From Cranoglanis bouderius (lineage: Eukaryota > Chordata > Actinopteri > Siluriformes > Cranoglanididae), in assembly GCA_023630585.1 (NCBI GenBank), contig CM042565.1:7669513-7733512 (forward strand): a DNA stretch of 64,000 nucleotides, in the 5' to 3' direction. Under the pieces are notes generated by a model, which worked only from the letters and a program-made list of their open reading frames with translations, was not told the DNA's origin and did no database searches. Positions 1-28,245 of the stretch are shown here, in pieces (the stretch's first letter is position 1; every line of letters begins with the position of its first letter). The translations under genes and the position numbers were made by a program.

Positions 1-17273
<17,273 letters not shown>

Positions 17274-17480
17274 CCTCAGTTTCTCCTCTACAAAAAACTC
17301 GTGTGGTTTTAAGGGTGATATTCAGCCACAGGTGGCAATCTCACGCTCACTCACACTCACACATACACACACTAGTTCGCACCGGTGGCTGGCAATCAGC
17401 TTAGTTTAATAATTCCTTACATATCAGAGCTTTTTTGCAGGGAGATAATGACGTCCCGGTAGACTGCGATTGGCTTAAAC
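17274..17480 (-). promoter_or_regulatory. Probable promoter/5'UTR of TLCD3B-like gene
   Basis: The sequence just upstream of the start codon has no TATA box but holds a CCAAT box on the minus strand (17468-17472, GCCAATCGC), about 195 bp before the ATG. The transcription start cannot be fixed from sequence and is inferred to lie at about 17300-17440. Confidence 0.4.
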
Positions 17481-18950
17481 ACGTGCTCCGGTATCTCCTG
17501 CAACATTAAACTCGCTTTCCCACCTCACCAAAGAGGAAAAGTCCTCAACAACCGGCGTTATCAGAATGAATGGGAACTCTTGTTTTCGCTCTCTTACTGC
17601 ACGACAGCGCCATTTAGGGGACCAGCAGGTCGGTACATCAGCTTAGCGCTGGGCTTTACAACTCTCTTCAGTGATTCGGTTCTTTTGGCTCGAACTTTTG
17701 ATTCATTTGATTCAACGCTCTGAGCATCATCAGTGAAACGACTCACTTTAATGATTCGACTCTTCTAAACTACCATTGTAGAGTAACTATGTAATTTGAA
17801 CCCATTACATTAGTATAAAATAATACATTATATAATATTTGAATGCCTAAAAACTACAGCTACTAAAGATGACCTAAGAACATGTCTACTCTCAGGCATG
17901 TTAACACTCACAGGGGTTTACAGTCACACATAAATATGTCTAATATCCTAATAAAATTAACTGCTTTTAAACTATGGGTTGTATCCAGATATCAGTTGGA
18001 TTTGGGCCACTTGTGGCAGAACTACAACAGAAATTGTTCCCCATCTACAGTTTTATATAGAGCAGAAGTGTCAAACTCATTTTAGATAACAGGCCATATT
18101 ACTCCATTAATCCAAGGCCAGATCCAAAAAAATCAGTTTAGTGGCCATTAACACATCACATCTGAAAGATATATTCTGTATGCATAAATGGAATGTATAC
18201 ATAACCTATATAACCTACAATACAGATGACCAGACTGCAATTAATTACCTTTTTTCCCCCTCCAAATAATGCTTTTACCATATACACACAGTAAGTATTC
18301 GCCCTCCTTGAACCACATTTTGTATAGTTACATAAGGGAAGAGAAGTAGACTTCATTTATATTGAAGTGTGTTGCCCGGTAGGGGGCGGTATCAACATAG
18401 TTTGTACAGTTATTTTCAGTTAGTTTTAATTGCACAAGTATTCATCTGCATTGCCGTGAATCCCCTAAATTAGCTCTTCTGTAAAGAGACAAGAATACAG
18501 CTTGCTAATAACATTTTCAGCTTGCTAATAAAATGACATCTGTTGTTTTATTTTGCCCCCTAGTGGAATAACAGAGACTAGCACTTCTTATTCGAATTGA
18601 TCAAGTCCGATTACGGTCCAGAAAATAATTTTAATTTAGAACAATCTTCTAAATTAAAAGAGTAAACTGAAAGAGTCCACTGTCCTGCAGAGTTAAGCGC
18701 CAACCTTAATCAAACACACCAAAACAAACCTAAAAATAAACATTTCAGGCAGGTGAGTTTGGAGGTTGGAGCTAAACTCAGATTTGAAGAACCCTGTGAT
18801 TGATCATGCTTCACTGTTGCCAGTATCAAATGTAGTAACATTTTAGACCTCACTGACAAGCATAACCTCTTGTCCATCAATCATAAACATAATTACTGTA
18901 AAATACTGTTCATTTTTATTATTCGTTATGCTTATATTACATTTGTTCAT
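17480..18950. other. Intergenic region upstream of the TLCD3B-like gene
   Basis: No gene or clear repeat recognised. Short open frames (for example 17882-18085) show no domain. A direct repeat, CAGCTTGCTAATAA, occurs twice near 18500-18530. Confidence 0.5.
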
Positions 18951-18953
18951 TTC

Positions 18954-20065
18954 TTAAAGTGCATGAATAAAGTTGGCTTTTCCCCAGATTTCTACTAGCC
19001 CTAGCTCTTTAATCAATGGGATCTCAAACTCAAAATTTTTACAGCAGCATACTACTATAGAGGACTTATTATATGAGAAAATTTCAGGTTTGTATCTTGT
19101 TAGGATTTGTAAACCTCGGGTTGCGATTCTTAAAAAGATTTGTAAACCTCGGGTTGCGATTCTTAAAAAGAGAGAAAGCTTCAGCTTCTTCACAGACAGC
19201 ATGACATTTTCTTCTAGGACTTCCTGATACTTCAATGAATTCATCTTGCCTTCCACACACTGCAGGTTTCCAGTGCCAGAGGATGCAAAGCAGCCCCAGA
19301 GCATCACTGAACCACCACCATTCTTGACTGTGGGCAGAGTGTTCTTTTCAGCATATGCTTTATTCTTCTTCCTCCAGAGATACTGCTGATCCATCGTGCT
19401 AAAAAGTTCCAGTTTTGTTTCATCGCTCCACAGAACAGAATCCCAAAACTTCTGTGGCTTATTTATATGATTTTGAGCCTTTTCTTGTGCTTTTGGGTCA
19501 GTAGTGGTGTACGTCTTGGAGTTCTGGCATGGAAATGGTCTGCGTTTAGTACGCGCCATACTGTGCTCACTGAAACCTCAGTGCCTGTTGCCACCAAGTC
19601 TTGCTGCAGGTCTTTTGCAGTCACTCGAGGGTTTTTCACAACCTGCCTTCTCAGAAATCTCTCAGCCATTGATAGCTTCATTTTTCTGCCCCGTTCAGGT
19701 AATGTAACCACTGTTCCCTTAACTTTGAACTTGTGAACTATGTGTGTTCAACGGTGTCTCTAGGAACATTCAGTGCTTCTGCTATCTTTTTGTATCCTGT
19801 TCCTTGTTTGTGAAGGGCAATGATCTCTTCTCTTAACTTTTTGGACCATTCTAACATGCAAACATGACACTCAACAAACCCCTAGCCAGTTCAGGTATTC
19901 CATGTGTTCCAGCTCAAGCACACCTGGTGCAACTAATGAAGCCCTTGATTAGTTGCATCATGTGTGCTTGAGACAACACCTGTTTTGCATATTTGTGCTG
20001 TTGTGAGGGATTCTGTTCAGGGGGTTGAATAATTTTGAGACTGGAGAAGTCATTATAAGTTGCAT
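18954..20065 (-). pseudogene. Tc1-like transposase relic (family T4)
   Basis: On the minus strand, MVTLPERGRKMKLSMAERFL, then RVTAKDLQQDLVATGTEVS (HTH part) and WDSVLWSDETKLELF (first catalytic Asp) are clear, followed by NGGGSVMLWGCFASSGTGN. The protein is broken between the two parts and lost after SVKKLKL at about 19180, so the second Asp and the Glu are absent. The 5' end is near 20020-20065 (GGTTGAATAATTTTGAGAC). Beyond the truncation the frame runs through a 33-bp duplication and unrelated sequence to 18954. Confidence 0.85.
19104..19169. repeat. 33-bp perfect tandem duplication
   Basis: Two identical copies, 19104-19136 and 19137-19169, beginning GATTTGTAAACCTCGGG. They sit at the broken 3' end of the Tc1 relic. 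Confidence 0.95.
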
Positions 20066-20372
20066 TTTCAGTTGAATTTGGGGTCGTATATAAGGTGCTA
20101 CAAATAACTTATTTTTTTCTTTAACCATTCCCCAGAGTTCGCCATGGTGACTTCCTCTTTCTGTTATAACTAACCAAATCAGAATCATATAACTACAACA
20201 ATACCGTCATAAGCTTCATACTGATAAGGAAGCTTCTTGGAAACTAAAACATATTTAGCCTTTTTATGACACCTCCATCATAAACGCATTCCTGACATGT
20301 CTAATTTATAGATGGCAAGTCGCCATGGTGAGGGCAATCGTGGGATGTTCTAAATAGGGAGAGCTGTTTAGG

Positions 20373-20379
20373 TATAAAA
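20373..20379 (+). promoter_or_regulatory. TATA box of the mucin-like gene
   Basis: TATAAAA about 25-30 bp before the presumed transcription start (about 20403). It is followed by a short non-coding exon ending in a GTAG donor. A CArG/MEF2-like CTAAATAGGG lies about 25 bp upstream. Confidence 0.6.
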
Positions 20380-20402
20380 ACCAGCGGACAGATGGGGTCA
20401 AA

Positions 20403-20457
20403 CTTCACACCAAACCAGAGCAGAGAGGAACAAAGAAGATCTCTATCTGAATAAAAG
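20403..20457 (+). other. Non-coding first exon of the mucin-like gene (inferred)
   Basis: Sequence between the TATA box and an AAAAG|GTAG donor at 20457/20458. It contains no ATG. The next acceptor (TTAG at 20800-20803) is preceded by a pyrimidine-rich run. The exon is inferred from signals only. Confidence 0.5.
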
Positions 20458-20824
20458 GTAGTCTTATTATTTAATTCATGTTGTGTTAAACTATAGTCAA
20501 TTATCATTAAGTCAGAGTTTCCTGAATTGTGCTATAATTATGCACTTTTTAAAATCAGTTTCTGTGAAAGTAGGTGATTTTGTTTGCTGCCTTTTTTGTG
20601 ACTTCCAGCAAAATCTTTTATAATCAAAGTTTAAAAGTAGTATATTTCTTTTAATAGAAAATAAACATGAATGATGAGCCAAAACATTTCTTAAAATATT
20701 TAATTAAAAAAAAAAATTACCATTATTTTAGTATAATACAATGTTAATGTGTGACCGGTACTTGGTTTTCTAAATACTGTTTTCTTTTTTATGTCCATCT
20801 TAGCACTTCCCATCTCACTGAGCA

Positions 20825-20867
20825 ATGTCTGGAAGCCTGTACATCGTTTTGATTCTACTTGAAGCAG
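20825..20867 (+). CDS. Mucin-like gene, coding exon 1 (signal peptide)
   Basis: The ATG at 20825 starts MSGSLYIVLILLEA; donor GTACG at 20868. It splits a Val codon (G|TA) with the next exon. Upstream acceptor at 20802-20803. Confidence 0.68.
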
Positions 20868-23287
20868 GTACGAGATTGACTATATACAGTGGGGGTGAAA
20901 AGTATTTGATCCCCTCCTGATTTTGTACGTTTGCCCACTGACAAAGAAATGATCAGTCTATAATTTTAATGGTAGGTGTATTTTAACAGTGAGAGACAGA
21001 AAAACAACCAAAAAAATCCAGAAAAACACATTTCAAAAAAGTTATAAATTGATTTGTATTTTAATGAGTGAAATAAGTATTTGTCTTGAGATCATTAACA
21101 AGATCCTCCTGTGTAGTTCTGGGCTGATTCCTCACTGTTCTCATGATCATTGAAACTCCACGAGGTGAGATCTTGCATGGAGCCCCAGACCAAGGGAGAC
21201 TGACAGTTATTTTGTGTTTCTTCCATTTGCGAATAATCACACCAACTGTTGTCACCTTCTCACCAAGCTGCTTGGCGATGGTCTTGTAGCCCATTCCAGC
21301 CTTGTGTAGGTCTACAATCTTGTCCCTGACATCCTTGGACAGCTCTTTGGTCTTGGCCATGGTGGAGAGTTTGGAATCTGATTGACTGATTACTTCTGTG
21401 GACAGGTGTCTTTTATACAGGTAACAAACTGAGATTTGGAGCACTCCCTTTAAGAGAGTGCTCCTAATCTCAGTTTGTTACCTGTGTGACACCTGGGAGC
21501 CAGAAATCTTGCTGATTGATAGGGGATCAAATACATATTTCCCTCATTAAAATGCAAATCAATTTATAACTTTTTTGAAATTTGTTTTTCTGGATTTTTT
21601 CTTTTGTTGTTATTCTGTCTCTCACTGTTAAAATACACCTACCATTAAAATTATAGACTGATCATTTCTTTGTCAGTGGGCAAACGTACAAAATCAGCAG
21701 GGGATCAGATTTTTTTCCCTCACTGTATATGAAAGGAAAACTATGAGAGTGGATTTTATTTGGTACATTATGGCTATCTTCCTAGGGCTAGTTTTGGCAT
21801 TAGTTATTACACATTTGGTGGCACAAGTGGCTTGTTACCGTTTTCAGTCAATTATTAATATGGTCCATCAAACATCAATCAATTATTTAATAAATGAAGT
21901 TAACAAAAGCTGTTAGACTTAAAATAACCCCAGACAAAGAAAGTTCAGCACTACTTTAAAATAGTTTAAGGCATACCAAAAGATTAGGTTCTGGATTATA
22001 ATGAACTACTGTATTCTAATATTACATCCTATTTGCTTCAAATACTTTTAGTTTTTATTGAACTGTATCTGCACTTTATTCATGCTGTGCGATTTCTCTG
22101 TTTATTCAATTAAATTATATTTAATTTGACAGAACTGATATGAGCATCCCATGCCTTTTCACAGAATGTATTGTTTTATTGTAAGGACAAGTAAAATAAA
22201 TGATTAGGGTGCATTAATGGGATATTGCACACATAACACATTTTGTCACTGCATAAAGGCATTGCAAAAAAAACCCAAAAAAACAGTATGAACATTTTTG
22301 CATTACATTTTAATGGTAAATTATTTGAAGGTCTTTGTTTAATCTGAAATGAAACACCAGATTATCTGTCCTGACAGTCATTTCTGATACAGTTCCTGTC
22401 TTGAAAATCAAATCCAATGAAAATCGGGATAGAATCACACACTTTATACCTGGATGCTACGGGATAATTAGCCATATTGTGTCTCAATTTTTCCAGATCA
22501 AGAATTTAATAGAATGATTGGCGATGATTTGGTAGTGTGAGAGAGTAAATGCGATGATCTTAGCCCTTTTAAGCTAATTTTAAGTGCCCTTTTAAGTGTT
22601 TTTGTGCCTAGATTTCTGTCAGTGATTAAAATTCTGGAAAATACAGTATGTCTGATGCCATCTTTGTTTATATCATTGCAAAAGTATTGTTTTCAAAAGC
22701 AAATCTATTAATACATAAATTACAAGTTTCATTGAAATGTATATGCAATAAAAAAAAAGCTCAACATTTAAAATTCTGTTATCACACATGACACAAAAGA
22801 TGGTAACAGACATACTGCATTTGGCAGCATTTTTGCTTACACTTTTTGTCAATGCTTAAATTGCTTTAAAGTGCTTTAATGGCACATATACTGCAATGAA
22901 ACGAATATATTTGTTTTTAAAATAGTCATAAAGTCACATAGCAAAAGCCAACTTTAATAATCTCCTTTCTGTTACTTTCAGTAGTTCTACATGGAACAGT
23001 TTCTGGTTCTACTATTACTAGCGTAACTTCTTCAACGTCCACAAATTCTACATCAGAGCCCACTACTGTAGTTCCTTCAACAAATACAACCTCCTCTGTG
23101 ACTTCAGAGTCCATTTCTTCAAACGCAAGTACAGAGAACCCTGAGACCAGCCCCCAGACCATACCCCAGACCAGCCTCCAGACTAACCCCCCTGAGGGAG
23201 GAACACAGGAGGGTTTAACCCCAGGCGAGGCAGCAGGAGTAGCAGTAGGCACCATTGCCGGGGTGGCCGCGCTGGGTGAGCAGCTGG

Positions 23288-23386
<99 letters not shown>

Positions 23387-23547
23387 TTTTTTGGCATATG
23401 ACAGATGTATTTAATTCAAACATAAAATAAAACAATAAGAATAAAAAACAAAGTACGTAGACCGATAGACAAATGTAGATATATAGAGAGGGCCATTATA
23501 GATAATAATTAAAATTGTAAATGTATATAACAATAAAAGAACACAAT

Positions 23548-23617
<70 letters not shown>

Positions 23618-23959
23618 CAATAAGGCAAATAAGATGATTATTAAGAAGAGAAAACATAAATAAAGCATTTACCAAAAAAGCAACAACAAAATAAATAAAT
23701 AAATAAATAAAATAAAAAAGGGGTTTGGGATGAAAACAGGGATAGAGATGTGTTTGTAAGTTTTATGACAGAAATAACTTTATAACTCTTTATAACTTTA
23801 TATATACAGGATGAGGAACCAATGATATAAAACAGGTGCTAGGCTATATTAAATTGTAGATTATGTTTGATGTATGATAATAAACCCTGTCTCTCTGTCT
23901 TTCTGTCTGTAGGTGGAGGGATATATGCTGGTTTGAAGTTCACTGGGAAACTGGGCTAA
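20825..23959 (+). CDS. Small mucin-like type I membrane protein, 127 residues, family not recognised
   Basis: Three coding exons (20825-20867, 22982-23275, 23913-23959; 43+294+47 bp) join in phase with GT-AG introns into 127 codons plus TAA. Residues 1-19 are a signal peptide (SLYIVLILLEAVVLHG). Residues 20-95 are rich in Ser, Thr and Pro, with repeated (S/I)PQT motifs and N-glycosylation sequons at Asn36, Asn49 and Asn62, as in heavily O-glycosylated stalks. Residues 98-120 form one transmembrane helix with Gly100, Gly104 and Gly108 spaced as GxxxGxxxG, favouring helix packing. The cytosolic tail is only KFTGKLG. No enzymatic or binding domain is visible. I do not recognise the family. Exon logic is strong, function unknown. 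A Tc1 derivative lies in the first coding intron. Confidence 0.68.
20885..21727 (-). mobile_element. Tc1-like element with about 190-bp terminal inverted repeats (family T3)
   Basis: It begins TACAGTGGGGGTGAAAAGTA and ends CCCTCACTGTA with TA at both sides. The two arms (20887-21080 and 21530-21725) pair over about 190 bp. Between them, on the minus strand, lies only the N-terminal HTH half of a Tc1 transposase (MAKTKELSKDVRDKIVDLHK, 21360 downwards); the catalytic part is deleted. It is inserted in the first coding intron of the mucin-like gene, 18 bp after the donor. Confidence 0.9.
22982..23275 (+). CDS. Mucin-like gene, coding exon 2 (Ser/Thr-rich stalk and most of the membrane helix)
   Basis: Acceptor TTTCAG ends at 22981 and donor GTGAG begins at 23276. 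The exon encodes VVLHGTVSGS to AGVAVGTIAGVAAL. A long CA repeat starts about 13 bp after the donor. Confidence 0.75.
23289..23384 (+). repeat. (CA)n microsatellite at a splice donor
   Basis: About 96 bp of CA dinucleotides starting 13 bp downstream of the coding exon 2 donor of the mucin-like gene. Confidence 0.97.
23549..23617 (+). repeat. (GATA)n microsatellite
   Basis: About 70 bp of GATA/TAGA tetranucleotides, followed by a short AAAT-rich tract near 23690-23715. Both are in the last intron of the mucin-like gene. Confidence 0.97.
23913..23959 (+). CDS. Mucin-like gene, coding exon 3 (C-terminus and stop)
   Basis: Acceptor TCTGTAG, after a CTGTCTCTCTGTCTTTCTG pyrimidine tract, ends at 23912. 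It encodes GGGIYAGLKFTGKLG then TAA. The 3'UTR probably runs to about 24565, after the AATAAA at 24545. Confidence 0.72.
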
Positions 23960-24419
23960 CCTCTCAACTTTACATTCTTCATATTCATCATATTCTTCAC
24001 CACCTGGAACATGCTCAGTCCAGGAGACCGTCTGTTCTTCCACAGAAGAGTGATGGACTTATACATGACCTGCATGTTGTGACATGACCTGCAGTTGACA
24101 TGCAGTCATACACACCTTTTAAATGAAATGTATAGCAATAGATTTCATACAAATTCATTTTATTTGTAACATTTTGTGACATTTTATAATTGTACATTTA
24201 ACATTTTATTCACATATACATTTATTTCATTTCTCAGTATCAATGTTCATTATCCTTCCTTTCTCCGTGTTTACGTTTCATTCTTGTTCTACTGATCGAT
24301 GTCAGGTTCAAATAAGAAGTTTATGATACGCCAATTTAACATCAAACTGTCAACATGTACCAACTCTACATGCACCATTACATGAACACTAGAGATAATG
24401 CCAGGAGATAACAGGGTTG

Positions 24420-24420
<1 letters not shown>

Positions 24421-24461
<41 letters not shown>
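24421..24461 (+). repeat. (TG)n microsatellite in the mucin-like 3'UTR
   Basis: About 41 bp of TG repeat, about 85 bp before the AATAAA signal. Confidence 0.95.
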
Positions 24462-24463
<2 letters not shown>

Positions 24464-24544
24464 GTACAGTCATTTGAGTTTAGTGTGATGGCGTAAGAAC
24501 AATGTTGTGAGATTAGAGCATGTGGTAGAGCATCTTTCTAAATC

Positions 24545-24550
24545 AATAAA
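24545..24550 (+). terminator. Polyadenylation signal of the mucin-like gene
   Basis: AATAAA about 590 bp after the stop codon, followed by CACTGTTCCTC. The decayed downstream copy has ATTAAA at the same place (about 25545). Confidence 0.5.
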
Positions 24551-25286
24551 CACTGTTCCTCTTAAACATGAAAAAAACAGAAAACAAAAAAGGAGGGATT
24601 TTATTTTTCTTCACTTTTAAACAGATCATTTTCAAACTCTTTTTTAAAAAAAAAAATTGTATTCTGATGAATAAACACTAGAATAACTAGATTAAAGCCT
24701 GTATGACATCATTTATTTCAAAACACCAAGGTGATGTATGTAATACCAAACCACTAGGCCCAAGTGATATTGTATATCATATTACAGTACCTGAAGACAA
24801 TTTCGCAATACCCAAATAACACAAAACTTAGGTCATTTAACAACGTGCAATCTAGTGTCATATAATGGACATAATAATCTGTCATATAATAGACAGATAA
24901 TAATAGACAGATAATATTCTGTCATATAATAGACAGAAGCAGTTGCAGATAAGGCAGCTTTAATGAATAAACCAAATTTTATTGGATCCAGTGCAAAATA
25001 AGAATACAACAGTTACTGATGATGAATGAATGAGTTTATACCCTTCTGTGTTGCAACACCCAAACCTCCACAGCCCACCATTATCGATGTCTGATTGCAC
25101 CCATCCAGCTGGTGGGCCGGCCCAAAACAGTGCACCCTCCAATAAAGAATACCACTGAGCACACCCTTGAAAGGGGCTGGCAAAAGTATACTCTACAGTC
25201 AAAGCCATTTCTGATTGGGCAGAGACTACATCAGATCAGTGGGTCCTGATGACAATATTTGAAACAAACTACAGATCTGCTGCTAT

Positions 25287-25920
25287 GATCCAATCCAATG
25301 ATAATTGGGGATAAAATCACATACTTTATACCTGGATTAATGCTACAGGATAATTAGCCATATTGTGTCTCAATTTTTCCAGGTCAAGAATTTAATCAGG
25401 TTTGACCAGAAGCAGATATTGGGTAGTGTGAGAGATTAAATGTGATGATCTTAGCCATTAGCTCAGTTATTTGAGATTAGTGTAATGATGTAAGATTGGA
25501 GCAGGTGGTAGAGCATCTTTCTAAATGGAGAGTAAATCATTAAACGCTGTTCTGAAAAACATGAAAAAAGCAGAAAACAAAAAAGGAGGGATTTTATTTT
25601 TCTTCACTTTTAAACAGATCATTTCCAAACTCTTTTTATTATTCTATTCTGATGAATTAACACTATAATAAACTAGATTAAAGCCTGTGTGACATCATTT
25701 ATTTCAAAACACCAAGGTGATGTATGTAATACCAAACCACTAGGCCCAAGTGATATTGTATATCATATTACAGTACCTGAAGACAATTTTGCAATACACA
25801 GTAAATACCACAATGCTTAGGTCTATTAACAACGTGCAATCTAGTGTCATATAATGGAGGCGTAGATGGAAGCAGTTGCAGATAAGGCAGCTTTAATGGA
25901 TGAACCAAATTTTATTTGGT
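25287..25920 (+). pseudogene. Decayed tandem copy of mucin-like gene intron and 3' region
   Basis: 25287-25460 matches 22410-22565 (intron before coding exon 2; shared GATAATTAGCCATATTGTG). 25470-25910 matches 24475-24960 (3'UTR end and downstream; shared GGTAGAGCATCTTTCTAAAT and AAAAAAGGAGGGATTTTATT). In this copy the two parts are joined directly, so the roughly 1.9 kb holding both coding exons is missing. It looks like a duplication followed by deletion. Confidence 0.75.
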
Positions 25921-26084
25921 TATTTGGTCAAGCTCTAAATCAGTAAGTAGGCAAAGGTCTGTATGGAAGTCTGTTGTTCCAATTGAACAACAGACTTCAA
26001 ATTATTCATCATGATCATTGCCATATCAAATTGCAAATTAGGGTACATGAAGAAAAAAGATTTCCATTAGATTATAAAATAATA

Positions 26085-26170
26085 ATACTTAGGTCTATTA
26101 ACAACATGCAATCTAGTGTCATATAATGGAGGCGTAGATGGAATCAGTTACAGATAAGGCAGCTTTACTC
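26085..26170 (+). repeat. Third partial copy of the duplicated segment
   Basis: ACTTAGGTCTATTAACAAC to GATAAGGCAGCTTTA repeats the end of the units at 24820-24965 and 25815-25900. GGAGGCGTAGATGGAA is shared with the 25.8-kb copy. Confidence 0.75.
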
Positions 26171-26375
26171 ATTTGGTCAAGGTCTAAATGAGTAAGCAGG
26201 CAAAGGTCTCAGAATTCAGGAAATCAGAATCAATAAACAAACTGTGTCAAAAACCTGGGAAGCATCGATAAATGAAAGCTTGGTAACATCAGGTGTACAA
26301 GGACAAATCTGAGCAAATACTTCACAGTGTTAATGACTGACAGTTTCTTCTAAAGAGTCCTCTGTGTGTATGTGT

Positions 26376-26423
<48 letters not shown>

Positions 26424-27100
26424 ACGTGTGTGATTGAGCAGATGTTTGCTCAATCAGAAACTGGGTGACTGTAAGCGAGGGAGCGTGTGTAGTCTGGGGA
26501 GTGTAGTCCGAAGCAAACAAGTTTGTAGGCTGTGGTGTTTGCTGGGAATTGGAGTTTGGTTTGCTGTGAGATGACATCTAGAAAGTGTACCAATATTTAC
26601 CAATATTTAGAGTGACATTACCAATATTTAGAGTAACCTGTTATAGATTACTGTGCAAAACTTATATATTTTAAATATTTTTGTCATTATATACAGTACT
26701 GTGCAAAAGTTTTAGGCAGATGTGAAAAAATGCTGTAAAGTAAGAATGCTTTCAAAAATAGACATGTTAATAGTTTATATTTATCAATTAACAAAATGCA
26801 AAGTGAGTGAACAGAAGAAAAACCTACATCAAATCACTGTAGAAATGCTATACATCTGTGAATATTATTTTTTAAAAATCGTGCATTTTATCAGCTTAAA
26901 ACTGTTTGTTTAAAGACATTTACTGTAAAAACTACATGATTCTGTAATGTTAAGTACAGCATGCCTGTTTAATTAGAAATGACTCACCACTTGGGTTTTG
27001 GAGCCCACTGGGCCCCATGCTGTGGGCCCATTGCACCCTCATGCACACTGTAGGCATACTATGGGCAAATAACAAAATTAACAAAAATTAACAAATAACA
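26170..27100. other. Intergenic, no gene seen
   Basis: Contains a TG repeat (26376-26420), several ACCAATATTTAGAGT units near 26590-26635 and AT-rich sequence. A frame at 26350-26577 owes part of its length to the TG repeat. Confidence 0.55.
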
Positions 27101-27106
27101 AAATTA

Positions 27107-27416
27107 GTGGCTTAGTGGTTAGCATGTTTGCCTCACACTTCCAGGGTCGAGGGTTCGATTCCCACTGCGGCAATGTGTGTGTGGAGTTTGCATGTTCTTC
27201 CTGTGCCACTGGGTACTCTGGTTTCCTCCCCCAGTCCAAAGACATGCATTGTAGGCTGATTGGCATGTTCAAAAAGTGTCCTTAGTGTGTGATTGTGCCC
27301 TGCAATGGAGTGGGACCCTGTCCAGGGTGTCCCTGCCTGTGCCCCATGCTCCCTGGGATAGGCTCCAGGTTCCCTGCAACCCAGTAAGGATAAGCAATAT
27401 AGAAGATGGATGGATA
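27107..27416 (+). repeat. tRNA-derived SINE (family 1)
   Basis: The head carries RNA polymerase III boxes, A-like GTGGCTTAGTGGTTAGCA and B-like GGGTTCGATTCC, typical of a tRNA-derived promoter. The body includes GTTTCCTCCCCCAGTCCAAA and TGGGATAGGCTCCAGG, and the tail ends GATGGATGGA. It abuts the truncated 3' LTR of the gypsy element. Confidence 0.85.
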
Positions 27417-27484
27417 ACACAGTGCCATTTAGGGGACATTAATGGTATGGCAATGCAACAGTACCATCAATAAGAGAGAACACA
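27417..27484 (-). repeat. Truncated 3' LTR of the gypsy element
   Basis: 67 bp nearly identical to the start of the 5' LTR (33934-34000), beginning TGTGTTCTCTCTTATTGATG. The rest is lost at the junction with the SINE at 27416. Confidence 0.85.
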
Positions 27485-27497
27485 TCTTCCCTTTTTC
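27485..27497 (-). other. Polypurine tract of the gypsy element
   Basis: On the minus strand GAAAAAGGGAAGA directly precedes the LTR start TGTGTTCTC. This is the expected primer site for plus-strand DNA synthesis. Confidence 0.8.
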
Positions 27498-27803
27498 AGA
27501 AAGAATATAGCTGGTTTTAGAACAAACAGAAATAAGTATAAACCAAGAATAAACAGGTACAGTGAAATGAAGAAAATATTTTAACTCCTCTTTTTTTTCT
27601 TCAATCATATATTTTAACAGCAATATCATTCTTACATATGCAAAACATAGTCCTTGGTCAAGATAGGTTTTTGCTTAATTCGAGCAGACCTGTTTAGTGG
27701 ACCTGGGTTGGTTAACATTTTGTGATGTAGCTGGTTGCATTTCAGCAGGGGCAACACTTAAACTCGGTTCCAGCACCCTAGCAAGACATGAAGTATTCCA
27801 TAC

Positions 27804-27998
27804 TTAACCATCATCTAGCAGATAGGAATCCTCACCCTTCCTCTGTACAACAGCTCTTGGTTGCGTGAACTTTTGGTCACCTTTCTTTACTGTCCAGGGT
27901 TTCTTAACCTGGACCAGATCACCAGGTTGAAATCTAGAGGGCTTTGCATTTCTCCTGGCATCAGTGTACTGTTTGGCTTTATCTTGTTTTCTTGTCAT
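27804..27998 (-). pseudogene. gypsy integrase C-terminal domain
   Basis: RRNAKPSRFQPGDLVQVKKP, then VQRKGEDSYLLDDG, is the usual integrase C-terminal fold. It lies beyond the SINE insertion and continues the same gene. Confidence 0.8.
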
Positions 27999-28067
27999 AT
28001 GCTGTCATATCATGCTTTTGTCAGTGTCTTTTACAGGAAAATCCATGACTTGTAGAAGTTGTAGACA

Positions 28068-28245
28068 GTGGTAGCTCAATGGTTAAGGCGTTGGTCTACT
28101 GCTCAGAAGATCATGAGTTCAAACCCCAGCACCACCAAGCTGCCACTGCTGGGCCCTTGAGCAAGGCCCTTAATGCTCAGCTGTATAAATGAGATAAATG
28201 TAAGTCTCTCTGGATAAGAGCGTCTGCCAAATGCCGTAAATGTAG
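28068..28245 (+). repeat. tRNA-derived SINE (family 2), nested in integrase
   Basis: The A box (TAGCTCAATGGTTAAGGCG) and B box (GAGTTCAAACCCC) are clear. The body has CTTGAGCAAGGCCCTTAA and the tail CTGGATAAGAGCGTCTGCC. Integrase coding similarity stops on one side and resumes on the other. Confidence 0.9.

Noticed and set aside
22926..23435. 169-codon minus-strand frame with acidic segment
   Set aside because: It is the reverse of the mucin-like exon and the CA repeat; the plus-strand exon has matching splice phases.
23411..23668. Ile-Tyr-Leu-Ser repeat protein
   Set aside because: Translation of the GATA microsatellite.
27107..27185. Functional tRNA gene
   Set aside because: The polymerase III boxes are present but the cloverleaf stems do not close; it is a SINE head. 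The same holds for 28068-28140.
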